Shown here: one piece after another, positions 9,299 through 19,087 of the stretch
Position numbering within the stretch: the first letter of the stretch is position 1
Layout: the number at the start of each line of letters is the position of its first letter
Assembly: GCF_001306915.1 (NCBI RefSeq)
Contig: NZ_LJTC01000002.1
Location: 506,108 to 570,107 of the forward strand
Source of the DNA: Pseudoalteromonas lipolytica
GTDB lineage: Bacteria; Pseudomonadota; Gammaproteobacteria; Enterobacterales; Alteromonadaceae
Reading direction: 5' to 3'
DNA length: 64,000 nt
Notes under the pieces: generated by a model
The model's database searches: none
Told to the model about the DNA's origin: nothing
The model's input: the letters and a program-made list of their open reading frames with translations, nothing else
Translations under genes and position numbers: made by a program

Positions 9299-12200
9299 CT
9301 ATTTTGAGCCATCATTAACTTCTCTTTTATAGATAAAGGTTTGTTGAGTTTTAAAGCCAAAACCAATAGGAACAGCGTCACTAACAAGCTTAATTTTACC
9401 GTCTTCAACAGTTATACCTGGGCCTAAGATTTCTTGAACCTTAAATGGGTTTTCTTGCCCCTTAATACCAGGTCCAATTGTTAGAAATTGACTTAACTCT
9501 TCGACTTTATCTTCAGTATCTTTAATGACATCTGGATTGTCAGGATCAGGTAAGTCATCACAATAGCCATTATTATTATTATCAACACAACTATTCCCCA
9601 CGCCAAAATACAACTGAGGTGTGTCCGGAACATCATTGGAAGTAGTAAATTTCAGGCTATCGTAAACCTTTGTGCCATAGTGTAAATGAAAGGCATATAC
9701 GCTTCCTGAGCCACCAGTTAACGAGCACTGGTTAGTTGTCTCGGTTGCAGAAGCAGGGGTATAGCTTGTGAAATAGGCAACCCCCCCTATAACTGTACTC
9801 GCAGCAAGTGATTTTTCTCCCACTGACGGAAGGTTATAATACCAGCCTTTATAGGCTCCAAGTTCAACTTCTAGCTTGGTAAATTTATCGACATTATCAA
9901 GCGCATTACCAAATGGATCTGAGTCCATATTCATTAAATCAGATTGAGTAATTACCTTGGGTACGTCACTACCTACAAAAGATTGAGTAACTGTATTAAT
10001 ATCTCGAATCATGAAAAGTTGATCCTTAGTTACTGTTGAAGTTGGCTTTGAACGATTACCACTGCCAACTAAAACTGCATCAAAGGGTGTATCTCGTCGA
10101 GAAAATATTTTTTTCCCATTAATAGTTGTTTCTGTGACCTTGCTGAACATAGTTCTTGCTATCAGCGGTTTGTAGAAAAAACGCCTATCTTGCGTACTCA
10201 AAGAACTGCCCAAACTTGCAAGTTTGAAGTGAGTCCAAGGACTATCAGAGCTATTTGGTTTTTCACTCGGCATATCTATTCGCCAAATATCACCACCTGT
10301 GTCAGTTGCATATAAACGGTCAACAAAGCCATCATAATCCGAATCAAGAACACTAACATCAGCCGCAATACTGTGCTTACCTTTAAAACCGTTTTCGGTT
10401 GGAGTTAGTGCCCAAATTTTATTTCCTGTTTGCGCATCAACAATATAGATCCCGCGGCCTTCGTTATCATCTGTTCGGATCACGTTATCCTTGTTAGTGT
10501 CGTAACCCGCACCAAAAATCAATACAGGACGTTTTTTATAGCCTTCCATATTAATATAGGTAACCGTAGGCTTAGACCAAGTTTGACCTAACTCTTTGAA
10601 GTCACCGGAACCACCTTCAATAGGTTGATTCCACAGTAAACTTGGTGAGTCGGGGTTTGTAATATCTAAGCCATAGTAATAATTACCACCACGCCTCAAA
10701 CCAAAAAATGCCCAAACACGATCACTTCCATTTACCACACCATCATTATTTTTGTCATCGAAAAATACAGATATTGGACCATCAACACCATATACTTTAG
10801 TGTTCGCTTGATTCTCTCGTAGCGGCTTAATTATTTTGTACAAGCTACTTGGAATAAATGCCCAGCTTTCTTTAAGAACGTCCTTTTTATCTTGGAAAAA
10901 GTGTAAAAAGCCTGCATTTGTACCAATTAAAATGCGAATGTCATCATTACCATAATCAATTGTAACGGGTTTAGAATGTAGCGGATCACCGAAAATATCT
11001 TGTCGCTGGTCCACTGATGAAGAATCTCCATCCTCGTTATCAACATCTATCCCGCGCGCCCAATCAATTGTTTTTTGTAATTGTGACTTATCAACCCCAA
11101 ACAACTTCGCGGCTTTTTCATCGCCACCTAAGGCACTCGAAACATTTGCTTTTGTAAAATCTACTAGACTAGACTTACCCGCGTCTGTGTATAACTTTCG
11201 CGATGCTAGTTTAGTTAAATGTAGATTTACGCCACCACGTTGCACTGTATTTCCATCAGCTTCTTCATTAGTTGGTAGCCAGAACGTTCTCGCTTTATTA
11301 GAAATCAAACCATCTTCATTAAGTGCTGATTTACCTGTTGAATCAACAATTTGATCACCAGACACTTTTAATTTTTTCAAATTTCCACGCCAACGCGCAC
11401 CCGTTTCAGGGTAAAACATAGCGTAGTAAATCGATTCGCGGCTACGGGTTTGATCAACATTGTTACTCGCGATTGACGGTGAAGTGAAACTATCATTTAC
11501 TTCACGGATTTGGGTGATTGTATTTTTCAATGCCTCGGATAATTGCTCTGACGTATTCGCATGCAGGTACTGGCCACCGCCTAATCGAGCAGTTTCCGAA
11601 AGTAGAGTTTTACCGTTATTACTCATCCCACTACCAAAGCCGATGGTATATACACGCCCTGTTTCATGGATATCCGTTGTGGTTGGCCTTAAGTCGACTT
11701 CAACATCATCAGTGCCATGTATGATCTGAGCTAACTTGTGTAGAAGAACCCCTGCAATTTTATCGTCATTTGATAATGAGCTACCAAAATACGACTTATA
11801 TAATGCGCTAATATTAGAGTCTTGCTCATTATCAGATCCTGCAGATGGGTCCCCATCTGTCATGTAGATAATATTAACGGAGTTATCACAGCGCTTTACT
11901 TCATCAGGATTATCAAATGGTGAAATATATGAGAAATTAGTGATGACTTCATTTTCCCAACGACACCCCCACCAGTAACATTTACGAACTCTGTTTGTTG
12001 TAGTTGATTTATTCTCTACGGAAGTATCACGTAAAAGCTCATTGACTTTTTCACCATAGAATAAGTTTTGCCCTGTAATATATAAGTATGCTTCCCACAA
12101 AGTTTCAGTCAGCGGCGTACCACCATCAGCAGGTAAATTGGCAATCGTCGTTTTCAACGTTGACATTGGCGAGCCAATACCAGCAAGTACATAACCACCT

Positions 12201-12517
12201 TCAGTACTATTAAAGCGCATTATGCCAAAATCAATATCATCGTTACCATCAACCAGTTTAGTAATAGCATCTTGTGCAACGCCTAACCGACTATCTGAAC
12301 ACGGGATATACAAACCATTTGAGAACCCGCAACTGTTACCCGAACTAGTAGAAAAGGCCATACTTCCAGAAGTATCGAATACAATTAATACGCGAGGTTT
12401 CTCATCGAGATCAACATTATGATTTACATAAAGCTCTATATCTTCTGCTGAACTAGAAAAGCTAACCGCAGCAAAGGCACAAAGAAGTATCCTGTTTACT
12501 GTTTTACTAATTTTCAT
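9299..12517 (-). CDS. pilY1: PilY1-type pilus tip adhesin (second copy)
   Basis: A secreted pilus-tip protein of about 1072 residues. I start it at the ATG at 12517, 5 bases after a GGAGAAG site; an in-frame start at 12532 lacks one. Signal peptide ends near SSSA-EDIELY. A VWA domain (about 40-330) has the MIDAS motif DTSGSM. The C-terminal half is the PilY1 beta-propeller with the calcium loop DSDYDGFVDRLYATD near 735. A DDKNNDGVVNGSDR loop and a late DNNNNGYCDD loop look Ca-binding too. PilY1 controls pilus extension/retraction and adhesion. It is closely similar to the next upstream gene over the propeller but carries a private Cys/Trp-rich insert (RKCYWWGCRW) in the VWA region. Confidence 0.9.
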   Translation of the reverse strand: MKISKTVNRILLCAFAAVSFSSSAEDIELYVNHNVDLDEKPRVLIVFDTSGSMAFSTSSGNSCGFSNGLYIPCSDSRLGVAQDAITKLVDGNDDIDFGIMRFNSTEGGYVLAGIGSPMSTLKTTIANLPADGGTPLTETLWEAYLYITGQNLFYGEKVNELLRDTSVENKSTTTNRVRKCYWWGCRWENEVITNFSYISPFDNPDEVKRCDNSVNIIYMTDGDPSAGSDNEQDSNISALYKSYFGSSLSNDDKIAGVLLHKLAQIIHGTDDVEVDLRPTTTDIHETGRVYTIGFGSGMSNNGKTLLSETARLGGGQYLHANTSEQLSEALKNTITQIREVNDSFTSPSIASNNVDQTRSRESIYYAMFYPETGARWRGNLKKLKVSGDQIVDSTGKSALNEDGLISNKARTFWLPTNEEADGNTVQRGGVNLHLTKLASRKLYTDAGKSSLVDFTKANVSSALGGDEKAAKLFGVDKSQLQKTIDWARGIDVDNEDGDSSSVDQRQDIFGDPLHSKPVTIDYGNDDIRILIGTNAGFLHFFQDKKDVLKESWAFIPSSLYKIIKPLRENQANTKVYGVDGPISVFFDDKNNDGVVNGSDRVWAFFGLRRGGNYYYGLDITNPDSPSLLWNQPIEGGSGDFKELGQTWSKPTVTYINMEGYKKRPVLIFGAGYDTNKDNVIRTDDNEGRGIYIVDAQTGNKIWALTPTENGFKGKHSIAADVSVLDSDYDGFVDRLYATDTGGDIWRIDMPSEKPNSSDSPWTHFKLASLGSSLSTQDRRFFYKPLIARTMFSKVTETTINGKKIFSRRDTPFDAVLVGSGNRSKPTSTVTKDQLFMIRDINTVTQSFVGSDVPKVITQSDLMNMDSDPFGNALDNVDKFTKLEVELGAYKGWYYNLPSVGEKSLAASTVIGGVAYFTSYTPASATETTNQCSLTGGSGSVYAFHLHYGTKVYDSLKFTTSNDVPDTPQLYFGVGNSCVDNNNNGYCDDLPDPDNPDVIKDTEDKVEELSQFLTIGPGIKGQENPFKVQEILGPGITVEDGKIKLVSDAVPIGFGFKTQQTFIYKREVNDGSK

Positions 12518-13032
12518 TACTTCTCCCGTCACCTTAACGCTATTAATTTAGCGATTAGCTTTGTTATTGCCGAACTTCTGCTTTGTGATTTTCTGCAGCA
12601 GTTGAAAACCTTAACAGTGCGATAAATTACAACAACCTTATGTTTGAGTTGCTGCAATACTTATACAGAACCATAAAAAAGGCTAAAAAGCATTTTATAA
12701 AATTCAAACTCACTATAATTATTATAATAAAAAGCTACTACTATTCCACACATTTCTTATCTAAATTAATAATAAAAAAAATAATTAGAGCATAAAAGAG
12801 AAATAAGAAAAAACGACCGGAAAAATAATCCTGAATGGGTTGGCAAAATAGTGGGAATAAAAAACAAAAGTATAAAATAAACAGAAACTTAATAGAGAAT
12901 AGAAATATTGATTTAATATAGAAAAAACACTGACAATGAGTTCACCCAAGTTAAGCTTATAAAACGGGTGACTGAGAAAATAAATACTCAAAAACTCATA
13001 AAGCCAGTGTTCAAAAAAGGATGTTATTTAAT
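12518..13032 (-). other. 515-bp AT-rich gap between the two pilY1 genes
   Basis: Very AT-rich and without a convincing gene. It contains the long imperfect hairpin at 12922-13010, probably ending the pilV-pilY1 transcript. The part next to the second pilY1 is long enough to hold a separate promoter, but no clean -35/-10 pair stood out by eye. Confidence 0.5.
12922..13010 (-). terminator. Long hairpin with T-run after the first pilY1
   Basis: On the minus strand, outer arms ACACTG..ATGAGTT and AACTCAT..CAGTGT enclose an inner hairpin CACCC..GGGTG, and the 3' arm is followed by six T. It starts about 23 bases after the pilY1 stop. The stem is long and interrupted, so its strength as a terminator is uncertain. 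Confidence 0.45.
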
Positions 13033-16000
13033 CTAGTAACTTCTGTCGTTCTCTTCTTTTTTATATATGTAAGTTTGTTGAACTTTAAAACCAAGAGGTT
13101 CATCACTCACTAATTTTATTTCTCCATTTTCAATAGTTAAACCGGGTCCATTTACCCCTTTGACTTTAAATGGGCTTTCTTCACCTACGATTTTGGGTCC
13201 AACAGTCATAAATTGGCTTATCTTTATTTGCTCAATTTCACCTTCGTAGTCATCACAATAACCATTGCCGTTTGTATCTTTACAGCTGTCAGTTTCGCCA
13301 AAAAAGAGTTTTGGGGTGTCTGGTACATCTGTGCCTGTCTTAAACTTCAAGTTATCATATATTTTTGTACCGTAATGAAGATGAAATGCGTATAGGCTTC
13401 CGACACCACTTACAACCTCACATTCATTTACCTTATCTTCTAATGAAGGAGGAGTATAACTTGTAAAATAAGCAACCCCACCAATCACAGTACTAGCTGC
13501 CAGAGACTTTTCACCTGCAGACTGAAGATTGTAATACCAGCCTTTAAACTGGGCTAACTCAACCTCAAGTTTGACAAATTCATCAACCTTATCAAGTACT
13601 TTCCCGAAAGGGTCTGAATTAACATTCATTAAATCAGCTTGTGTAATATGATCAGGTGCATTACCGATGAAAGACTGTGTAACAGTGTTTTCATCTCGAA
13701 TCATAAATAATTGATCGTTAGTTTCTAAAGATGTCGGTTTTGCTCGGTTACCACTACCAATTAACACTGCATCAAAAGGAGTATCCACACGTGCCGTAAT
13801 TACTTTACCATTAATCTTTGTTTTTGAGACTTTGCTAAACACACTTCGTGCAATAGTTGAGTTATAAAAGAAACGTCTATCTTGGCTCTTACCCTCACCA
13901 CCTAGGCTCGCAAATTTAAAGTGGGTCCAAGGTTGCTTTGCATCCTTCGGGTTGTCAGATGGCAAGTCAACACGCCAAACATCTCCTCCAGTGTCAGTAG
14001 CGTATAACCTGTCAATAAAGCCATCATAATCTGAATCTAACAGACTGATATCTGAGGCAATACTGTGTTTACCCTTGAATCCATTTTCTGATGGCGTTAA
14101 AGCCCACACTTTATTACCCGTTTCAGCATCAACGATATAAATGCCCCGCCCTTTAGTATCGTTACTACGATTCGAGTTATCTTTATTGTGGTCATAACCT
14201 GCACCAAAAACTAACAGTGGGCGATCTCTATAACCTTTTATGTCAATATACGTTACTGAAGGCTTAGACCAAGTTTGTGCTAACTCTTTAAAGTCTCCTT
14301 GCCCACCAACTATTGGCCCTTTCCACATCAATTTAGGTGAATTTGGCTTTGTAATATCCAAGCCATAATACTCAGTTCCACCTCGTCTTAGACCAAAAAA
14401 CACCCAAACTCTGTCAGCGCCATTTACAACTCCATCATTATTTCCATCATCAAAGAAAACCGACATAGACCCATCTATACCGTAAACTTTAGCCCCTTCT
14501 TTATTATCTCGAAGAGGTTTAATAATTTTATACAAGCTTCGGGGTATAAAGGCCCAGCTTTCCTTGAGTACATCATTTTTATCCTGAAACATATGCAAAT
14601 AGCCTGCATTGGTTCCAATCAAAATACGTACGTCATCGTTGCCATAATCGATTGTTGTTGGCTTTGAGTGAAGCGGATCTCCAAAGATATTTGGACGGGT
14701 ATCATCGGTTGAACCATCACTATTTTCATCATCCACATCGCGGCCTCTAGACCAGTCAATAAGATCAAACACTTCATCTGGATCAGACTCAAAATCCTCT
14801 GCAGCTTTAAAACGATTTCCGTAATGGATAATGACCCTATAGTCAGTGAATGGAAGCATTCGACCACCAGAGACATTTGTCAAAACCTTCCTGTCTTTAT
14901 TCGGTATGCTTGATTGTTGAGATAAATATGAATTGACTCCTCCATATTCAACAGCATTGCCGTCAGCTTCACCGCTACCGTCTGGCCAAAAGGTGTGAGC
15001 ATCTTTGTTTATTTGCCCATTTTCATCTAGTGCTAGATTACCTTTAAAATCAACGATAGTATCACCCGATACTTTTAATTTTTTCAGATTGCCGCGCCAG
15101 CGTGCGCTGGTACTTGGGTAAAACATTGTGTAGTATAATGAATCTCTACTACGTGTTTGATCAGCGTTATTCGAAGCCACCGAAGGGGACGTAAAAGTTC
15201 CAGCTTCAGCCCTAAGACCATTAAATGTTTGCTCTAAAGAATCAGCTAATTCTTTTGGGTTTTCTGCTTTGAAGTAGCTTCCCCCCCCTTCATTCGCGGT
15301 CTTTTTTAGTAATGCTTCACCTCTTTCTAAAAGCCCATCACCAAAACCTATTGTATTGATAAATACCTTGTCTTTAATCTTCGCCGTTTTTGGAAATATG
15401 TCTATATCCACATCATCTGTGCCATGCATAACTTTAGCAAGGGCTGCTAAGTAGCTGTTTGCATTGTAATCATCAAGGATAGGCGTTGCGGGCTTTCCAA
15501 AAAATTGCCGGTGCAACAAATCTATTTCATTATTTCTAGCATCATCAAAGTAAGGGGAACCATCGGTAATAATTAAAACATTCACACTGTTATCACAACG
15601 TTCATCTTTTGTGAGTCTAGAGTCAAAAGGAGAAAGATATTTTTTACCAATTTCTGCCGAAGTATCGCGCAACGAAGGATCTATAACGCTTGCAAAATCA
15701 ACTTTTTGCCCAGTTAGGTACATGTATGTTTCCCACAATGTTTCAGTAATAGGCGTGGAACCACCAGCAAACGTATCGCTTATAATTGATTTTAACTTAC
15801 TATGCTCTGTGCCAACTTTGGCTCTAAAATACCCACCTTGATTTGGCGCAAATCTCACAAACCCGTAATCAAGGTCAGGGTTATTATTTATTGTTTTTAT
15901 GATTGTATCTTTTGCTACCTTCATCCGGCTGTCAGGACATGGAAACCAATAACCATCGGTCGGGTGAAAACATTTGTCTCCTGTATTAGCAGATTGCATC

Positions 16001-16158
16001 ATGCTTCCAGATGTATCTAAAATAAATATTACACGACCCTTTTCTGTAAGGTCTTTATCGTAATTAACATACAGCTCTGTATCATCGGCATAGCTTTTGC
16101 CATCCAAAAATAGAGAGCAAACAACTGAAAGACAAAGTAATAAATTTAAGCTTTTCAT
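13033..16158 (-). CDS. pilY1: PilY1-type pilus tip adhesin (first copy)
   Basis: About 1041 residues. The chosen ATG at 16158 has a near-perfect AAGGAGG site 5 bases before it; an in-frame start at 16179 overlaps that site. Signal peptide ends near GKSYA-DDTELY. VWA domain with MIDAS DTSGSM, then the propeller with calcium loop DSDYDGFIDRLYATD. It follows pilX by 13 bases and is therefore the canonical operon member. Compared with the second copy it lacks the Cys/Trp-rich VWA insert and has a different central segment before the propeller. Function: pilus-tip adhesin and retraction antagonist, by family knowledge. Confidence 0.92.
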   Translation of the reverse strand: MKSLNLLLCLSVVCSLFLDGKSYADDTELYVNYDKDLTEKGRVIFILDTSGSMMQSANTGDKCFHPTDGYWFPCPDSRMKVAKDTIIKTINNNPDLDYGFVRFAPNQGGYFRAKVGTEHSKLKSIISDTFAGGSTPITETLWETYMYLTGQKVDFASVIDPSLRDTSAEIGKKYLSPFDSRLTKDERCDNSVNVLIITDGSPYFDDARNNEIDLLHRQFFGKPATPILDDYNANSYLAALAKVMHGTDDVDIDIFPKTAKIKDKVFINTIGFGDGLLERGEALLKKTANEGGGSYFKAENPKELADSLEQTFNGLRAEAGTFTSPSVASNNADQTRSRDSLYYTMFYPSTSARWRGNLKKLKVSGDTIVDFKGNLALDENGQINKDAHTFWPDGSGEADGNAVEYGGVNSYLSQQSSIPNKDRKVLTNVSGGRMLPFTDYRVIIHYGNRFKAAEDFESDPDEVFDLIDWSRGRDVDDENSDGSTDDTRPNIFGDPLHSKPTTIDYGNDDVRILIGTNAGYLHMFQDKNDVLKESWAFIPRSLYKIIKPLRDNKEGAKVYGIDGSMSVFFDDGNNDGVVNGADRVWVFFGLRRGGTEYYGLDITKPNSPKLMWKGPIVGGQGDFKELAQTWSKPSVTYIDIKGYRDRPLLVFGAGYDHNKDNSNRSNDTKGRGIYIVDAETGNKVWALTPSENGFKGKHSIASDISLLDSDYDGFIDRLYATDTGGDVWRVDLPSDNPKDAKQPWTHFKFASLGGEGKSQDRRFFYNSTIARSVFSKVSKTKINGKVITARVDTPFDAVLIGSGNRAKPTSLETNDQLFMIRDENTVTQSFIGNAPDHITQADLMNVNSDPFGKVLDKVDEFVKLEVELAQFKGWYYNLQSAGEKSLAASTVIGGVAYFTSYTPPSLEDKVNECEVVSGVGSLYAFHLHYGTKIYDNLKFKTGTDVPDTPKLFFGETDSCKDTNGNGYCDDYEGEIEQIKISQFMTVGPKIVGEESPFKVKGVNGPGLTIENGEIKLVSDEPLGFKVQQTYIYKKEENDRSY

Positions 16159-16171
16159 AGCGACCTCCTTA

Positions 16172-16654
16172 TCAACCACCCGTATTCAGGCTCGCCATTT
16201 CCTGGGCAACCCCTGTTGTAATCGTCAAAGTATGCTTACTTTTAGTGCCATAGGTAATGGTGGTATCAACTTGAACCATGTTGCAGGAGATACCTGCAGT
16301 GAAGTTAAATTTACGCGGACAAGGTAAATCAAGAACACCGTTATTTAAATTTGTCATCGTATTGGTTGCGCCACCAACCTCTCCCATAGCAAATCCACCA
16401 TCAGGGATTTCTGCTGCTTTCATTAAAAATGCACTGTTGCCACCCGCGGCAGCTTCGTTTGCAATAACTTGCTGAACAGTTCCTATTAATTCATTTTCTG
16501 CTGTTTCTCGCTCTTGGGCTGCATTAGTAATTTTAATATCTATGCTACTACTACTCATCAAGGAAACGGCAATACCTGTAACAGCTACCACCATGATCAA
16601 AGCAACGATTAACACCACCCCTTGTTGTTTCTTTTGCAAGGTTAAATGCGCCAT
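16172..16654 (-). CDS. pilX: Minor pilin PilX
   Basis: A 160-residue pilin-like protein. MAHLTLQKKQQG precedes V-V-L-I-V, an N-terminus without Glu at +5, as usual for PilX/GspK-type tip subunits. The helix LIVALIMVVAVTGIAVSLM and the following ERETAENELI segment match the PilX N domain. Two Cys in the body (LPCP and ISCN) may pair. It overlaps pilW by 13 bases and leads into pilY1. It probably caps the priming minor-pilin complex that carries PilY1. Confidence 0.88.
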   Translation of the reverse strand: MAHLTLQKKQQGVVLIVALIMVVAVTGIAVSLMSSSSIDIKITNAAQERETAENELIGTVQQVIANEAAAGGNSAFLMKAAEIPDGGFAMGEVGGATNTMTNLNNGVLDLPCPRKFNFTAGISCNMVQVDTTITYGTKSKHTLTITTGVAQEMASLNTGG

Positions 16655-17637
16655 AAATTTGCTCCAACATTATTTAAACGAATCGTTGTAGTAAACACCG
16701 CCCGACGATAATTATCTGTAAATGTTAGCTCTTTTCTGCTCGCATCTTCACCAAGCGTATATTTTTGATTTTTGACTTTTAGATTCGGGTCAGGCAATAG
16801 CGATCTAACTAATAAAAACACTTGCACTGTCAAAATACCACGGCGGTTCTCCCAGTCATTGTTCGTCATTTGACCAATACTTCTATAAGTATCTACACGG
16901 CTGTTGTTCGTAGTATCTAGACCAAATACAAAATGCATATTCTCCACGCCTTCCATCACGCTTTCAGTTCTCATCGTTTGGCTAGTAGTTAACCTTTTTC
17001 GGCGTAAAATGGGAACTTTAACTGATTGATCATTTATCGTGTATGAGTCTTCAAAGATGTAGTAAACATGATGACGGTAACGCCAAATCGTCGCATTACC
17101 ATTGATAGTTGAGGCCGCGATTGGGCCTTGTCTAAATTCAGCCCGTTCTTGCTCAGCAATGAAGTAATAATAGTCATTGCTCGTCTGATTAGGTTGGATC
17201 TGCAGCCCTTCAAGAAACTTCATCTGTAAAACTTCAGTATTTTTCTTTGCATTGTTGATACAACTAAGCGCAGAACCATCTGAGTTTTCTACAGCATAAA
17301 CCGAGCGAAAATTACTAGTTGCACTGTCAGCAGGGAAGCTCGCATTATTGAGGCCTTCTGAGCAGTCACCTGCAGGGTTCTTTACATTATCCCTATTGGT
17401 ATTTTCATCTGAGAATGAGTCTTCATAGAATGTCCCCCAAAAGCCAATCTGTTCTATATCACGCTGCATGATATTTAAAGCTAACCGACCTGTTTCCTGC
17501 AATTCACCAATTGTCATGGTGTCTCGTGTTGTTACTTTCATACTTAAATAAGTAAACATCACCCCACCAAGCACTATGCCGCCAATGAATAAAGCGACAA
17601 TCATCTCAACAAGTGTAAATCCAGTTTGCTTTTTCAT
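16642..17637 (-). CDS. pilW: Minor pilin PilW
   Basis: A 331-residue prepilin with leader MKKQTG before F-T-L-V-E (Glu at +5) and the helix MIVALFIGGIVLGGVMFTYL. The downstream QETGRLALNIMQRDIEQIGFWG segment is characteristic of PilW. Its large size relative to the other minor pilins is normal for PilW. It starts 1 base after pilV ends and overlaps pilX. Confidence 0.9.
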   Translation of the reverse strand: MKKQTGFTLVEMIVALFIGGIVLGGVMFTYLSMKVTTRDTMTIGELQETGRLALNIMQRDIEQIGFWGTFYEDSFSDENTNRDNVKNPAGDCSEGLNNASFPADSATSNFRSVYAVENSDGSALSCINNAKKNTEVLQMKFLEGLQIQPNQTSNDYYYFIAEQERAEFRQGPIAASTINGNATIWRYRHHVYYIFEDSYTINDQSVKVPILRRKRLTTSQTMRTESVMEGVENMHFVFGLDTTNNSRVDTYRSIGQMTNNDWENRRGILTVQVFLLVRSLLPDPNLKVKNQKYTLGEDASRKELTFTDNYRRAVFTTTIRLNNVGANLWRI

Positions 17638-17638
17638 C

Positions 17639-18205
17639 TTATGACCTTAAGTATATGTAGCTTTCAAGCACGACTAAACGGCGCTTGTCGTTTTGTGTTC
17701 CACAATCAATAGCAGCTGTCGCATTATTTGCTTTTTGCTCCTGCCTACCTTGCCAGCTGATCACCACCCTTATATTAAATTCACTCGCATTTCCTGCTGC
17801 GACTGGGGTGTTATTTATACACACAGTGGCATTATCTAAAGCACCCGTATTTTCACGAGCTTGAATTGCGCGGATCCATTGTTGTTTATCAAACTCAGCT
17901 ATATTTTTTGCAGTACAAGCGGAATTAAAACATGTCTGAGCTTTGTCGGCTGCTGATTGACTACTAAACTCTCCATTGTATAAACCGGCAAAACCCGAAG
18001 AGTCGTTTGCTCTCATACGTTGGATTATGTCATTACCAAGTGCCACAGCAGCTGCACGCTGCATTGAATCAAAGCTAGCTTGTTTTGCTTTAGCTTGTAA
18101 GGCCACGGCACCTAATAAACCAAAACTCAAAATAACAAAGGCAATAAGCACTTCAATAAGCGTAAAACCTTTCTGCTCAGAATGTTTAATCATGGTGAAG
18201 TTCAT
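17639..18205 (-). CDS. pilV: Minor pilin PilV
   Basis: A prepilin of about 188 residues. SEQKG precedes F-T-L-I-E and the helix VLIAFVILSFGLLGAVALQ, followed by the PilV-like LGNDIIQRMRAND. The frame is open upstream to 18268, but that adds an unlikely hydrophobic extension. A start at 18205 or 18193 gives the short basic leader expected; neither has a strong ribosome site, so the choice is uncertain. First gene of the pilVWXY1(Y1)E series; no fimU-type gene precedes it on this strand. Confidence 0.85.
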   Translation of the reverse strand: MNFTMIKHSEQKGFTLIEVLIAFVILSFGLLGAVALQAKAKQASFDSMQRAAAVALGNDIIQRMRANDSSGFAGLYNGEFSSQSAADKAQTCFNSACTAKNIAEFDKQQWIRAIQARENTGALDNATVCINNTPVAAGNASEFNIRVVISWQGRQEQKANNATAAIDCGTQNDKRRLVVLESYIYLRS

Positions 18206-18373
18206 TGATACTTTTACATACCATAAGAATATTACGATACAGATAAATAACAATCTGTATATGGACAAGCGGTCATAATGCGCGATAAACGGTACTGGAA
18301 CTTTCTTCAGAGCAAAGTAATAAACAATAAAGAAGCTGGGACTTTAGGAGATAAGCTGCTGCATTGAGAGTTT

Positions 18374-19087
18374 TTATTTTTTACCCATTACAGCTTTTAC
18401 ATTTTTAAGCTCTCGACGACTAACAGACAAAGGCTCTTTAAACTGCTTCATCGTGACTGTATGTCCACCAGAAGAAGGACTATTAAGGCTTACAATTTGT
18501 TGCTTATTGACAAGTGTATTACGATGAATTCTAAGTAGCTGAAGCGGATAGGTTTGCTCAAGTTGTTTTAAACTTTGCTCAACAAGTGCCTCACCTTCAA
18601 AAAACACCACCCGCGTGTATTTTTGCTCTGCAATACAGCAAATAACATCATCTATATTTACTCTTCTTAATACGCCTGCAAGTTGATAACAAATATAGTT
18701 ATTTTCAGGTGTTAATACTTGAGTTCGGTTTAATTTACTAAGCTGCGCCATTGCTTTTGTTAAAGCTTGCTCGGATACAGGTTTAACTAAATAGCCATCT
18801 ACAGCGAGCTCAAATGCAGTTAACGCATACTCAGGATGCGCTGTTAAAAACATCACTGCTGGGGGGATCGAAAACTGTTTTAGTTCAGCAGCTACTTCAA
18901 GGCCCGACTGCTTGGGCATATTAATATCCAGCATCACTAAATCAGGCTGGAGCTGCTTACAAAGTTCAATCACCTGTTCGCCGTTACTGGCTTCACCTAC
19001 TACTGTGCAAAGTTCGTTAGTAGCTAATAAACGTTTAATACGCGCCCTTGCTAAAGGCTCGTCATCAGCAATTAAAATTTTTATCAT
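18374..19087 (-). CDS. LytTR-family response regulator (AlgR-like)
   Basis: A 237-residue two-component regulator. Receiver domain 1-120 has the acidic pair D8-D9 and phospho-acceptor Asp54 (MLDINMP). The C-terminal LytTR DNA-binding domain (about 138-236) has the typical RIHRNTLVN motif. It overlaps its kinase gene by 4 bases. In Pseudomonas, AlgR with AlgZ/FimS switches on the fimU-pilVWXY1E operon. Its position here directly upstream of pilV suggests the same job, but that is inference. Confidence 0.88.
   Translation of the reverse strand: MIKILIADDEPLARARIKRLLATNELCTVVGEASNGEQVIELCKQLQPDLVMLDINMPKQSGLEVAAELKQFSIPPAVMFLTAHPEYALTAFELAVDGYLVKPVSEQALTKAMAQLSKLNRTQVLTPENNYICYQLAGVLRRVNIDDVICCIAEQKYTRVVFFEGEALVEQSLKQLEQTYPLQLLRIHRNTLVNKQQIVSLNSPSSGGHTVTMKQFKEPLSVSRRELKNVKAVMGKK

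Noticed and set aside
9299..12532. Starting the second PilY1 at 12532
   Set aside because: The extra five residues come from the sequence holding the GGAGAAG ribosome site; the ATG at 12517 gives a normal signal peptide.
12785..12991. A 68-codon frame in the gap between the two pilY1 genes
   Set aside because: It is Phe/Tyr/Ser-rich from AT-rich DNA, lacks a ribosome site, and overlaps the long hairpin.
17639..18268. Starting PilV at 18268
   Set aside because: It would put a 25-residue hydrophobic stretch before the prepilin leader; prepilin leaders are short and basic.
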